From positions 248,001-312,000 of the forward strand of contig NZ_PVNG01000009.1 of the NCBI RefSeq assembly GCF_003001935.1: 64,000 nucleotides of DNA, in the 5' to 3' direction. The DNA comes from Nonomuraea fuscirosea. GTDB lineage: Bacteria; Actinomycetota; Actinomycetes; Streptosporangiales; Streptosporangiaceae. Made by a program: the position numbers and the translations under genes. The notes under the pieces are model-generated. The model saw only the letters and a program-made list of their open reading frames with translations, had not been told where the DNA came from and did no database searches. Positions 24,688-32,696 of this stretch are shown piece after piece (within the stretch, counting starts at the first letter, position 1; every line of letters starts with the position of its first letter).

Positions 24688-24980
24688 CCCATGGTGCCTG
24701 ACGGGCGTGGACCCCGGTGACTGATTCGGTCCGTGAGTCAGCGCCTGATGCGGTGGCTGAGAGGGGGCTCCCTCGGTGACTCATCCGGTGGCGAGGTGTG
24801 GGCACCAGGGGGCGGGCGAAGTGCGCACGCGAGGTGCGGACGCGAGGTACGGGCGATATGCGGGCGATGTCCGGACGCGAAGTGGGGTGCGAGGGGCGGT
24901 GCGCTTGCCGTGCCGGGCGTCGCCGGCTCAAAGAGGGCCCGGACGGATCGCGGGCCGCCCGGGCCTGACATGATCGGGCT
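24688..24980. other. Intergenic stretch with degenerate GCGA-rich repeats
   Basis: These 293 bases separate two divergent genes. The middle (about 24815-24900) is a degenerate 10-14 bp repeat of the type GCGAGGTGCGGAC / GCGAGGTACGGGC / GCGAAGTGGGGTG. No reading frame here has natural protein composition. CATGAT at 24969-24974, six bases before the npdG start, may be its -10. Confidence 0.55.
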
Positions 24981-25634
24981 ATGACAGACGTGAACGGGCT
25001 TTCCATCGCCATCCTCGGCGGCACCGGTGACCAGGGGAAGGGGCTGGCGCGGCGCTTCGCGCTGGCGGGGCACCCGGTGCTGATCGGTTCGCGCAGCGCG
25101 CAGCGCGCCCAGGAGGCGGCCGACTCCATCGGCTCGGGCGCGACCGGTGACGAGAACGCCGCCGTCGCCGCCCGGGCCGACATCGTGATCGTGGCGGTGC
25201 CGTACGAGGGGCACAAGGCGCTGCTGGAGTCCCTCAGGGACGTGCTGGCCGGCAAGATCGTCGTCGACTGCGTCAACCCTCTCGGGTTCGACAAGCAGGG
25301 CGCCTACGCGCTGCCGGTCGAGGAGGGCAGCGCCGCCCAGCAGGCGGCGGCCGTGCTGCCCGGCAGCCGGGTGGTGGCGGCCTTCCACCACGTGTCGGCC
25401 GTGCTGCTGATGGACCCGGCGGTGGACAAGGTCGATCTCGACGTGCTGGTGCTGGGCGACGACCGCGAGGCCACCGACCTGGTACGGGCGCTGGCCGAGG
25501 CCATTCCCGGCGTACGCGGGGTGTACGGCGGCCGGCTGCGCAACGCGTACCAGATCGAGGCGTTGACCGCCAACATCATCTCGATCAACCGCCGCTACAA
25601 GGCCCACGCCGGCCTGCGCATCACCGACATCTGA
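24981..25634 (+). CDS. npdG: NADPH-dependent F420 reductase (F420H2:NADP oxidoreductase)
   Basis: The 217-residue enzyme passes hydride between NADPH and coenzyme F420. The N-terminal Rossmann motif ILGGTGDQGKGLARRFALAG (about residues 10-29) is followed by IGSRSAQRA, which binds the NADP 2'-phosphate. VDCVNPLGF and RVVAAFHHVSA are typical of the F420 site. Actinomycetes use this enzyme to reduce F420 for F420-dependent reductases. No ribosome site is seen; a leaderless start at ATG 24981 is plausible. The last codons and stop are the first unit of a 60-bp tandem repeat. Confidence 0.9.
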   Translation: MTDVNGLSIAILGGTGDQGKGLARRFALAGHPVLIGSRSAQRAQEAADSIGSGATGDENAAVAARADIVIVAVPYEGHKALLESLRDVLAGKIVVDCVNPLGFDKQGAYALPVEEGSAAQQAAAVLPGSRVVAAFHHVSAVLLMDPAVDKVDLDVLVLGDDREATDLVRALAEAIPGVRGVYGGRLRNAYQIEALTANIISINRRYKAHAGLRITDI

Positions 25635-25785
25635 CCTCCGGCGGGTCGTTCTCCGGTGAGTGGCGTCGTCGTGCTGCGCATGACCGACATCTGACCTTCG
25701 GGGGGCGTTCTCCGGTGGGCGGCCTCGCCGGGCTGCGCGGCACCGGCAGCTGACCTTCGGTGGGTTGATCTCCAGGCGGGTCAGA
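25614..25785 (+). repeat. 60-bp tandem repeat made from the npdG tail
   Basis: Three units begin CTGCGC at 25614, 25674 and 25733. The first encodes the last residues of NpdG (LRITDI) and its TGA stop; the second keeps ATGACCGACATCTGACC almost unchanged; the third is more diverged (CACCGGCAGCTGACC). The copies fill the space before the response-regulator gene. Confidence 0.85.
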
Positions 25786-25871
25786 GTCCGAAGAGTCGCA
25801 CCGCCGGCAGGTCCCGCTGCGTCACGGGTGCGTGCCCGGAGCCGCTCGCCGGGGCAGGGAGCCAGGGGCTG

Positions 25872-26477
25872 TCACAGCCAGCCGCCGTCCTCGGCGATCC
25901 TGATGGCGTCGATCTTGTTGCGGGCTCCGGTCTTGGTGATCGCCCCGGTCAGGTAGTTGCGGACGGTGCCGGGGGACAGGTGGAGGCGGGTGGCGATCTC
26001 CTCGGCCGAGGCGCCCCTGGCCGCCTCCCGGAGCACGGTGGTCTCCCTGGGCGTGAGCGGGCTCTCGCCGTACTCCATGGCCGAGGAGACCAGCTCGGCG
26101 TCCAGGACGCGCAGCCCGGCGGCGGTGCGCCGGATCGACTCCGCCAGCCGGTCGCCAGGGGCGTCCTTGACCAGGAAGGCCTCGATGCCGGCCGCCAGCG
26201 CCCTGCGGACGTGGCCGGGCTGGCCCATGGCGGTGAGCACCAGCACCCGGCACGACGGCAGGCGTTCGCGCAGCACGGCGGCGGCGGTGATGCCGTCCAC
26301 CACGGGCAGGTCGATGTCGAGGACGGCCACGTCGGGCCGCACGCGCATCGCCTCGGGGACGATCTCGTCGCCGCTGGTCACCTCCGCGACCACCTCGATG
26401 TCGGACTCCAGGCGGAGCAGGGCGGTGAGGGCGGCGCGGATCATGTGCATGTCCTCGGCGAGCAGCACTCTGATCAC
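25872..26477 (-). CDS. NarL/FixJ family response regulator (LuxR-type HTH)
   Basis: The 201-residue protein has an N-terminal receiver domain: acidic pair in VLLAEDMHMIRAAL, phosphoacceptor Asp in VAVLDIDLPVVDG (about residue 54), and Lys in AFLVKDA. The C-terminal LuxR helix-turn-helix is LTPRETTVLREAARGASAEEIATRLHLSPGTVRNYL. The GTG at 26477 overlaps the stop of the sensor kinase gene (GTGA), so the pair is coupled. The downstream-to-upstream order ATPase, permease, kinase, regulator on one strand suggests that it controls the ABC exporter. Confidence 0.92.
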   Translation of the reverse strand: MIRVLLAEDMHMIRAALTALLRLESDIEVVAEVTSGDEIVPEAMRVRPDVAVLDIDLPVVDGITAAAVLRERLPSCRVLVLTAMGQPGHVRRALAAGIEAFLVKDAPGDRLAESIRRTAAGLRVLDAELVSSAMEYGESPLTPRETTVLREAARGASAEEIATRLHLSPGTVRNYLTGAITKTGARNKIDAIRIAEDGGWL

Positions 26478-27613
26478 GAGACGGCCTCGCGCCGGACGGC
26501 CACCTCCATGGCCAGCACGAATCCGCCCTGGCCGGTCCGCGAGCCGGTGGCCGTCCCGCCCGCCTGGGCGGCACGCTCGGCCAGGCTGACGAGCCCCGCC
26601 CCCGGCACTCCCGTTCCGGCGCCGGGGCCGGGGCCGGGGTCGGTCCCAGAGTCGGGTGGGGCGCCGTCGTTGGCGAGTTCGAGGCGGATCGTGCCCTCCT
26701 GCAGCGACGTCGTGATCGTGCAGGTCGTGGCCCGGCTGTGGCGCAGGACGTTGGTCACGCCCTCGCGTACGGCCCACGCCAGCGCCTCCTCCGACCGCGT
26801 CGGCAGCGTCACGTCCGCCAGATGCGCCTGGACGCTCACCCCGGACGACTCCAGCAGCGCCACCGCCCGGCCGACCTCGCCCGCCAGCGACATGGCCCGG
26901 TAACCCCTGGCCACCTGCCGCACGTCCTGGGCCGCCTCCCTGGCCACCTGCACCAGCTCGCCCACCTCGGCGCGGGCGGTGCCGGGGTCGCGGTCGATGA
27001 GGCGGCCGGCCAGGTCTCCCTTGAGCGCGATCGCGGTGAGGCTGCGGCCCAGGCCGTCGTGCAGGTCGCGGGAGATGCGCACCCGTTCCTTGAGTACGGC
27101 GGCGTCCGCCAGCTCGGCCCTGGCCTGTTCGAGCTCGGCGGTCACCCGGGTGAACCGGACCAGCGCGTAGATCATGGTGCCGGTCGTCGGCACGGTGACC
27201 ACGTAGAACAGGGTCAGGTGGGCGGCCTGGGGGCCGAACCAGAGCAGGGTGCCCTCGTACAGCATGATCAGCCCGACCGCGGCGCCGCCCCAGCGCAGCG
27301 GCAGGTAGACCAGCAGCGTGCCGGCCAGCAGCGGCGTGGTGAGCGCCGACATGCCACCCGGGAGCAGGAAGTCGGGCAGGTACGTGGCCACCACCTGCAG
27401 CAGCACCGTCAGGGGGAAAGCCGGCGGACGTCCGCCGCGCAGGCCGGCCCGCATGTTGACGTAGTGGACGGCCACCACGACGAGGAACACCACGACGGCC
27501 AGCACGCCGTACAGCGCGCCCTGGAGGAAGTAGACCAGGGCGATGACCGTGTACGCGCACGAGACGGCGGTGATGAGCGCGCTGGAGAGCCGCCGGGCGG
27601 ACGAGGAGACCAC
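26474..27613 (-). CDS. Sensor histidine kinase (HisKA_3 type)
   Basis: The 379-residue protein has about five or six membrane helices in the first 150 residues. The dimerisation domain contains the phosphoacceptor His in VRISRDLHDGLGRSLTAIALKG (about residue 208), and the ATPase domain has REGVTNVLRHSRATTCTI and ANDGAPPD. The sensing part is purely membrane-embedded, as in DesK/LiaS-like intramembrane kinases that watch lipids or cell-envelope drugs. The start at GTG 27613 is uncertain; AGGAGG lies 13 bases upstream. It is coupled to the response regulator gene and follows the ABC permease gene closely. Confidence 0.88.
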   Translation of the reverse strand: MVSSSARRLSSALITAVSCAYTVIALVYFLQGALYGVLAVVVFLVVVAVHYVNMRAGLRGGRPPAFPLTVLLQVVATYLPDFLLPGGMSALTTPLLAGTLLVYLPLRWGGAAVGLIMLYEGTLLWFGPQAAHLTLFYVVTVPTTGTMIYALVRFTRVTAELEQARAELADAAVLKERVRISRDLHDGLGRSLTAIALKGDLAGRLIDRDPGTARAEVGELVQVAREAAQDVRQVARGYRAMSLAGEVGRAVALLESSGVSVQAHLADVTLPTRSEEALAWAVREGVTNVLRHSRATTCTITTSLQEGTIRLELANDGAPPDSGTDPGPGPGAGTGVPGAGLVSLAERAAQAGGTATGSRTGQGGFVLAMEVAVRREAVS

Positions 27614-27631
27614 GACGTCGATTATCGCCTC

Positions 27632-28351
27632 CTAGGAGCGGCGGGGTTCCCAGCGGAACCACAGGCGGACGGCGGCCAGGCCGGCGACCGCCCACCCGGC
27701 CAGGACGAGGAACGGCACGAGCAGGTCGCCGGTCCTGACGGCGTCCACCACGGCCGTGGTGGGCAGCAGGTCCAGCACCGGCCGCAGCCAGGAGGGCAGC
27801 GGGATGGGGCCCATCGCGCCCGCCGACACCCCGGCCAGCAGGAAGACGGGCATGGTGTAGGCGGCGGCCAGCTCCGCCCGCGGGACCGCGGCCGTGTACG
27901 CGGCGCCGAGCAGCGACAGCACGGCCGAGCCCGCGACCACGACGGCGGCGAAGCCGAGCGGGTCCGGCGGGAACGGCACGTCGGCCGCGAACCGCACCGT
28001 GACCGCGCACAGCAGGATCAGCCCCACCGTCTGGGTGGCGGTGCCGGCGATCTGGCCGGCCAGGATCTGGCCGTCCGTCAGCCGGGTGGAGCGCAGCCGC
28101 TTGAGCACGAGCTGGTCGCGGCGGCTGGTCAGGGCCACCACGATGTTCATGAACGCGGTGATCGCCAGCAGGATCGCGATCGTGCTGTGGAAGATCGCCG
28201 TGGCGTTGGCGACGCCGTCCTGGGTGACGTGGCGCATGAGCACCGGCATGCCCACGGCCAGGCCGACCGGCGTGACGACCGAGCCGAACAGCATGGCCTT
28301 GTCGCGCCAGAACAGGCGGGTGCCGAGACGGTAGGTGGCGGCCAGGCTCAT
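27632..28351 (-). CDS. ABC-2 type transporter permease
   Basis: The 239-residue integral membrane protein has six hydrophobic segments and the conserved intracellular piece LALTSRRDQLVLKRLRSTRLTDGQILAGQI, typical of ABC-2 drug or lipid exporters. The ATG at 28351 overlaps the stop of the ATPase gene (ATGA). With the ATPase and the two-component pair it forms a four-gene operon, a layout used for self-protection against envelope-active compounds. Confidence 0.88.
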   Translation of the reverse strand: MSLAATYRLGTRLFWRDKAMLFGSVVTPVGLAVGMPVLMRHVTQDGVANATAIFHSTIAILLAITAFMNIVVALTSRRDQLVLKRLRSTRLTDGQILAGQIAGTATQTVGLILLCAVTVRFAADVPFPPDPLGFAAVVVAGSAVLSLLGAAYTAAVPRAELAAAYTMPVFLLAGVSAGAMGPIPLPSWLRPVLDLLPTTAVVDAVRTGDLLVPFLVLAGWAVAGLAAVRLWFRWEPRRS

Positions 28352-29289
28352 CGTGCGTCCTCCGTGGATCGCGCGTTCTCAGCGGGCCGGGCGCCCTCCG
28401 CGGAACGGGCGTCCGGCGCGAGCTCCAGGAAGAGGTCCTCCAGGGTGGCGGCGCGGACCTCCAGGCCCTCCAGTCGCAGCCCCCGCTCGGCCGCCCAGGT
28501 GAGCAGCGTCTGCGCGGCCAGGTCGGGGTCGGGGGCCCGGCACACGGCCAGCCCGTCCGCCACGGTGACCGGCAGCGGCAGCTCGTCCGTGCGCACGTGC
28601 GCGGGCAGCCGGAAGGCGACCCGCCCGCCCCTGGCCGCGAGCGTCTCGGCCATGCCGCCCGAGGCCACGATCCGGCCCTCGTCCATGATCGCCATGCTGG
28701 AAGCCAGGCGCTGCGCCTCCTCCAGGTAGTGCGTGGTGAGCAGGATCGTGGTGCCCGTCGCGGCCAGGTCGCGGATGACGGTCCAGGTGGCGGCGCGCGC
28801 CTGCGGGTCCATGCCGGTGGTCGGCTCGTCCAGGAACAGCACGTCGGGGCGGCCCAGCAGGGCCAGCGCCAGGTCGAGCCGGCGCTTCTCGCCGCCGGAC
28901 AGCTGCCGCACCCGGGTGCCGGAACGCCCGGTCAGGCCGGCCAGCTCCAGCGCCTCGTCCCGGGGGCGGGGCGCGTCGGTGAAGCCGCGCCAGGCGTCGA
29001 CGGTCTGGGCGACGGTGAGCTCGGGGAAGAAGCCGGCCTCCTGCAGCATGATGCCGGTACGCGGGCGTACGGCGGCGCGCTCGGCGTAGGGGTCGTGACC
29101 CAGCACCCGCACGCTCCCGCCCCCGGCCCGCTGGAACCCCGCCAGCACCTCGATCGTGGTGGTCTTGCCCGCGCCGTTACGCCCGAGCAGGGCGAAGATC
29201 TCGCCCTCGGCCACCTCGAACGAGACGCCTCTCACCGCCTCGAACCCCTGGTGGCTCTTGCGGAGCCCGTTCACTTCGATGGCTGTCAT
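28348..29289 (-). CDS. ABC transporter ATP-binding protein
   Basis: The 313-residue ATPase has Walker A GRNGAGKTT (about residue 38), the Q-loop in GIMLQEAGFFPELTV, signature QLSGGEKRRLDLALALL, Walker B VLFLDEPTTGMDP and the switch His in LLTTHYLEEA. The C-terminal 70 residues resemble the DrrA-type tail, ending in a short repeat (SAEGARPAENARSTEDAR) that shows codon-level duplication. GTG 29298 is an alternative start three codons earlier. It drives the adjoining ABC-2 permease. Confidence 0.9.
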   Translation of the reverse strand: MTAIEVNGLRKSHQGFEAVRGVSFEVAEGEIFALLGRNGAGKTTTIEVLAGFQRAGGGSVRVLGHDPYAERAAVRPRTGIMLQEAGFFPELTVAQTVDAWRGFTDAPRPRDEALELAGLTGRSGTRVRQLSGGEKRRLDLALALLGRPDVLFLDEPTTGMDPQARAATWTVIRDLAATGTTILLTTHYLEEAQRLASSMAIMDEGRIVASGGMAETLAARGGRVAFRLPAHVRTDELPLPVTVADGLAVCRAPDPDLAAQTLLTWAAERGLRLEGLEVRAATLEDLFLELAPDARSAEGARPAENARSTEDAR

Positions 29290-29295
29290 GCGCTC

Positions 29296-29328
29296 CACTG
29301 TCGCCGGGCCCCGACGCCCGCGACAGTG
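29296..29328. promoter_or_regulatory. Inverted repeat upstream of the ABC exporter operon
   Basis: Nine-base arms CACTGTCGC (29296-29304) and GCGACAGTG (29320-29328) flank 15 bases. The dyad lies between the stop of the hydrolase gene and the start of the ABC operon on the same strand. It may end the hydrolase transcript or be an operator for the exporter; there is no T-run. Confidence 0.45.
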
Positions 29329-29334
29329 AAGAAT

Positions 29335-30021
29335 TCACGACTTCCTGGACAACTTGAGCAGCGCGTCCGTCACGCCGTCGGGGTCGACGATCTGGTGCAG
29401 GTGCATGCCGGGCAGGCGGGTCACCGGCCAGCCGCGCCGGCCCGCCTCCTCGGCGGCGGCGTCGTAAGGGGGCCCGAACCACAGGAATGAGCATCTGACC
29501 TCGTCCCAGCCGGCCGGCACCGGGATCGCCTGCGTGTAGTAGTCGAGCGGCAGCCGGGGCTGCTCCGCCGCGACCCTGATGCGGACGGCGGGGTCGGGCA
29601 GCATGGCCACCACGTCCTCCTCGTCCCACCAGTCGGTCCAGCGCGGCAGCACACCCTCAGGGCCGGCCAGGTCGCGCAGGAACGGCAGGAACTCCTCCTC
29701 CGCCGTCCTGACCAGCCCTTCCCTGGGCGGGACGTGCGCGTCGGCGAACACGCAGGCCACCACCCGGTCGCCCAGGCCCTCCTTGATCGCGGGAAGGAAG
29801 AACCCGGCGTTGCTGTGCCCGGCCAGCACCACGGGGGTGTCGGGGGTGGCGGCCCGCACGGTCTCCACCACCCTGGGCCAGTAGGGCGCGCCTCCCGCAG
29901 AAACGCCGGTCAGGTCGGGCACCACGGCCGCGTGCCCGCGGCGCTCCAGCGACTCGGCCACGGGAGCCCACGTCGAGGGCCCGACGGAAGGGCTGTGCAC
30001 GAGTACGAACGTCGTCTGCAT
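29335..30021 (-). CDS. Alpha/beta hydrolase (EstC/HnL-like)
   Basis: The 228-residue protein has the alpha/beta-hydrolase nucleophile elbow VLAGHSNAGFF (Ser at about residue 71). A C-terminal His in LPGMHLHQIVDPDG and an Asp in the preceding strand complete the likely triad. The early LVHSPSVGPSTWAPVAESLERRGH segment provides the oxyanion hole. The substrate is unknown. The gene follows the MocR regulator by 12 bases on the same strand. The ATG at 30021 is preceded by a G-rich possible ribosome site; GTG 30024 is one codon earlier. Confidence 0.82.
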   Translation of the reverse strand: MQTTFVLVHSPSVGPSTWAPVAESLERRGHAAVVPDLTGVSAGGAPYWPRVVETVRAATPDTPVVLAGHSNAGFFLPAIKEGLGDRVVACVFADAHVPPREGLVRTAEEEFLPFLRDLAGPEGVLPRWTDWWDEEDVVAMLPDPAVRIRVAAEQPRLPLDYYTQAIPVPAGWDEVRCSFLWFGPPYDAAAEEAGRRGWPVTRLPGMHLHQIVDPDGVTDALLKLSRKS

Positions 30022-30033
30022 CACCCCACCCTG

Positions 30034-31455
30034 TCAGACGATGAGGGCGCACCGGGATGGGGTGCGTCCCGCTCCGTCGTACGAGGCCCAGGCCAGGGCC
30101 AGGTTGTTCACCGCTCGCGAAAGCTCCTCCTCGGTGAACAGGTAGTGCAGCCGGAGCCGGTCGGTGTGCCCGCCCAGCGGGTCGAACGACCGGCCGGCCG
30201 CGACGGCGACCCCGTGCCGCAGCGCCACCTGGGCGAAGGAGTCGGCGTCGCCGCGCGGGAGGCGTACCCACAGGGTCTGGCCGCCGAGCGCGGGCTCGAA
30301 CGTCCACGACGGCAGCCGGGCCCGCAGTTCGGCGCACAGGTGCTCGTGCCGCGCGCGCAGCGTGCGGATCCGCGCGGAGCGCACCTCGTCCAGCCGGCGC
30401 AGCAGCGCGGCGGCGGCGAACTGGCTGACCACCTCGCCCCCGAGGTCGTGCACCGCCCGCAGCCTGGCCAGCCGCGAGACCAAGGGGGCCGCCGCGCGGA
30501 TCCACCCGACCCGCAGCCCGCCCCACACCAGCTTGCTCAGCGAGCCGACCGTGATCACCTGCTCGCCCCGCCCGAACGACGAGACCGGCGCGGGCGTCTC
30601 CTCGGCGAAGCACAGCTCGGCGCAGACCTCGTCCTCGATCAGCGGCACGTCGTGCGCGGCGGTCAGGTCGGCCAGCCGCCTGCGGGTCGGGGTGTCCATG
30701 ACGGCGCCGTCCGGATTGCGGGCCGAGGGGACGAAGTAGGCCAGAGCGGGACGCTCGCGTACGTCCTCGACGCTCGCCGCCGGCCGGACGGCCGCCGCCG
30801 CGTGCCGGAACACCTCCAGCGCCCCCGGGTACGTCGGCGTCTCGGCCAGCACCGTGTCACCCGGCGCGAGCAGCAGCGAGGCGAGCAGCGTGAGCGCCTG
30901 CTGCGCGCCCGTCGTCACGATGATCTCCTCGGGCGAGGTCGGCACGCCCCTGCCGGTGTAGTACGCGGCCAGCGCCGCGCGCAGCGCCGGGTTGCCCGCC
31001 GGCTGGTAGCCCATGTCGCGCAGCCCGGCCAGCCGCTCCCCGGCCTCGGCGTACGCCTCGAACAGGGCGGGCGGCGGATCCTGCGGGGCGGCGCACGTCA
31101 GCAGCTGCACGCCGTCCGGCGGATGCAGGATGTGCTGCAGCAGCGGGTTGGCCGGCACGCCGTCGGCCGTCCTCGTGGCGGGCAGGTCGAGCGCGGCCAC
31201 CCTGGTGCCGCTGCCCTGGCGGCGCACCACGCGGCTCTCCTGCTGCAGCAGGTCGTACGCGGCCACCACCGTCCCCCGGCCCACCGCCAGCCGCCTGGCC
31301 AGCACCCGGTCCGGCGGCAGCGCCTGGCCAGGGGGCAGCACGCCGTCGTCGATCAGCGCCCGCAGACCGCCCGCGAGCAGCAGGTACAGTGGGCCGCGCC
31401 CCGACGCCCATCGGCCCAGCGCATCGACCAGATCATCGAGATTGGCCCCATTCAT
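30034..31455 (-). CDS. MocR family regulator (GntR HTH fused to aminotransferase-like domain)
   Basis: The 473-residue protein fuses a GntR-type winged helix (about residues 20-85: LRALIDDGVLPPGQALPPDRVLARRLAVGRGTVVAAYDLL, QGSGTRV) to a fold-type I aminotransferase domain. The PLP lysine lies in ITVGSLSKLVWGGLRVGWI. MocR proteins sense PLP or PLP-amino-acid adducts and control vitamin B6 or amino-acid genes. Divergence from a PLP-dependent trans-sulfuration enzyme makes that its likely target. ATG 31455 fits homologues (MN--LDDLV-ALGRW) and lies six bases after CAGAAT; ATG 31473 is an alternative. Confidence 0.9.
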   Translation of the reverse strand: MNGANLDDLVDALGRWASGRGPLYLLLAGGLRALIDDGVLPPGQALPPDRVLARRLAVGRGTVVAAYDLLQQESRVVRRQGSGTRVAALDLPATRTADGVPANPLLQHILHPPDGVQLLTCAAPQDPPPALFEAYAEAGERLAGLRDMGYQPAGNPALRAALAAYYTGRGVPTSPEEIIVTTGAQQALTLLASLLLAPGDTVLAETPTYPGALEVFRHAAAAVRPAASVEDVRERPALAYFVPSARNPDGAVMDTPTRRRLADLTAAHDVPLIEDEVCAELCFAEETPAPVSSFGRGEQVITVGSLSKLVWGGLRVGWIRAAAPLVSRLARLRAVHDLGGEVVSQFAAAALLRRLDEVRSARIRTLRARHEHLCAELRARLPSWTFEPALGGQTLWVRLPRGDADSFAQVALRHGVAVAAGRSFDPLGGHTDRLRLHYLFTEEELSRAVNNLALAWASYDGAGRTPSRCALIV

Positions 31456-31477
31456 GGACCAATTCTGCCGCATTGGC
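31441..31477. promoter_or_regulatory. Candidate MocR operator with three ATTGG boxes
   Basis: Between the MocR gene and the trans-sulfuration gene ATTGG occurs at 31441 and near 31472, with CCAAT at about 31459 in reverse. MocR proteins often bind mixed direct and inverted short repeats next to their divergent target. The boxes overlap the predicted leaderless start of the MocR gene. Confidence 0.35.
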
Positions 31478-31514
31478 TCTGACGCGACATACTCCGGCGA
31501 GGAATCCTGGTGAC

Positions 31515-32687
31515 ATGAGCGAACTCCGCCCCGACACGAAGGCCGTGCACATCCCGATGCCGCCCATCGACGGCAGCCGTCCGATCACCATGCCCATCTA
31601 CCAGACCTCCGGGTTCGTCTTCGACGACCCCGCCGTGATGGCCGCGTCGATGGGACGCCCCGACGGATCATACGTGTACGGGCGCTACAGCAACCCGACC
31701 GTGCGTTCGCTGGAGCTGGCCGTGGCCGGGCTGGAGGGCGGGACCAGCGCCATCTCCACCGGATCGGGCATGGGGGCGATCAACGTCGTCCTGCTCGGTC
31801 TGCTGCGGCCCGGCGACCACCTGGTGGCCCAGCGCTCCCTGTACGGCGGCACGGCCGCGATGATCAACGAGCTGGCCGAGCGGTTCGGGATCACCGTCTC
31901 CTACGTGCCGGAGAACGACCCCGCCGCCCTGCGCGCCGCCGTACGTCCCGAGACGAAGCTCGTCTACCTGGAGACGATCAGCAACCCGATGACGTTGGTC
32001 GCCGATCTGCCCGCGATGTGCCAGGCCGCCCGCGAGCTCGGCATCCTGTCCGTGGTGGACAACACGTTCGCCACGCCGCTGCTGTGCCGGCCTTTCGAGC
32101 ACGGCGCGGACATCGTCGTGCACTCCACCACCAAATACCTGTCCGGTCACACCGACGTGGTGGGCGGCATCGCGGTCTTCGCCGACCAGGAGCTCTACGA
32201 GCGGGCCTGGCGCTTCGCGATCGAGCTCGGGGCCTCGGCCGACCCGTTCGCGGCCTGGCTGACGCTGCGCGGGCTGCAGACGCTGGCGCTGCGCATGGAA
32301 CGCCACTGCTCCAACGCCGAATTCCTGGCCACCCGGCTGGCCGAGCACCCCGCCGTCACCGCGGTCCACTGGCCGGGGCTGGCCTCGCATCCCTCGTACG
32401 AGCTGGCGGGCAAGCTGCTGCCCGGGTTCGGCGGGGTGTTCTCGTTCGACCTGGCCGGCGGGCGGGCGGCGGGGGAGAAGTTCATGAGCTCCGTACGCCT
32501 GGCGCTGCTCGCGCCCTCGCTCGGCGGCGTCGAGACGCTCATCCTGCACCCCGCGACCACCTCGCACCGCTCGCTGAGCCCCGACGAGCTGCGGCGCAGC
32601 GGCATCGGGGAGGGCACGGTACGCGTCTCCGTCGGCATCGAGCATCCCGAGGACCTGTGGGCCGACGTGGCCCAGGCCCTGGCATAG
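31515..32687 (+). CDS. Trans-sulfuration family PLP enzyme (cystathionine/methionine gamma-lyase-like)
   Basis: The 390-residue enzyme belongs to the Cys/Met-metabolism PLP family. IYQTSGFVF, YVYGRYSNPT (phosphate-site Tyr and Arg), SLYGG (ring-stacking Tyr), VVDNTFATPLL (Asp) and the Schiff-base lysine in HSTTKYLSGH (about residue 205) are all present. The C-terminal SLGGVETLILHPATTSH matches gamma-lyase/gamma-synthase. Substrate choice (cystathionine, methionine or O-acyl-homoserine) cannot be settled from sequence. It is divergent from a MocR regulator and nine bases from a threonine dehydratase gene, so the pair may form 2-oxobutyrate from sulfur amino acids and threonine. Confidence 0.9.
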   Translation: MSELRPDTKAVHIPMPPIDGSRPITMPIYQTSGFVFDDPAVMAASMGRPDGSYVYGRYSNPTVRSLELAVAGLEGGTSAISTGSGMGAINVVLLGLLRPGDHLVAQRSLYGGTAAMINELAERFGITVSYVPENDPAALRAAVRPETKLVYLETISNPMTLVADLPAMCQAARELGILSVVDNTFATPLLCRPFEHGADIVVHSTTKYLSGHTDVVGGIAVFADQELYERAWRFAIELGASADPFAAWLTLRGLQTLALRMERHCSNAEFLATRLAEHPAVTAVHWPGLASHPSYELAGKLLPGFGGVFSFDLAGGRAAGEKFMSSVRLALLAPSLGGVETLILHPATTSHRSLSPDELRRSGIGEGTVRVSVGIEHPEDLWADVAQALA

Positions 32688-32696
32688 CCTCGCATC

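Noticed and set aside
25614..25785. CRISPR-like look of the regular repeats
   Set aside because: Units are contiguous and degenerate without unique spacers, and no cas genes are present.
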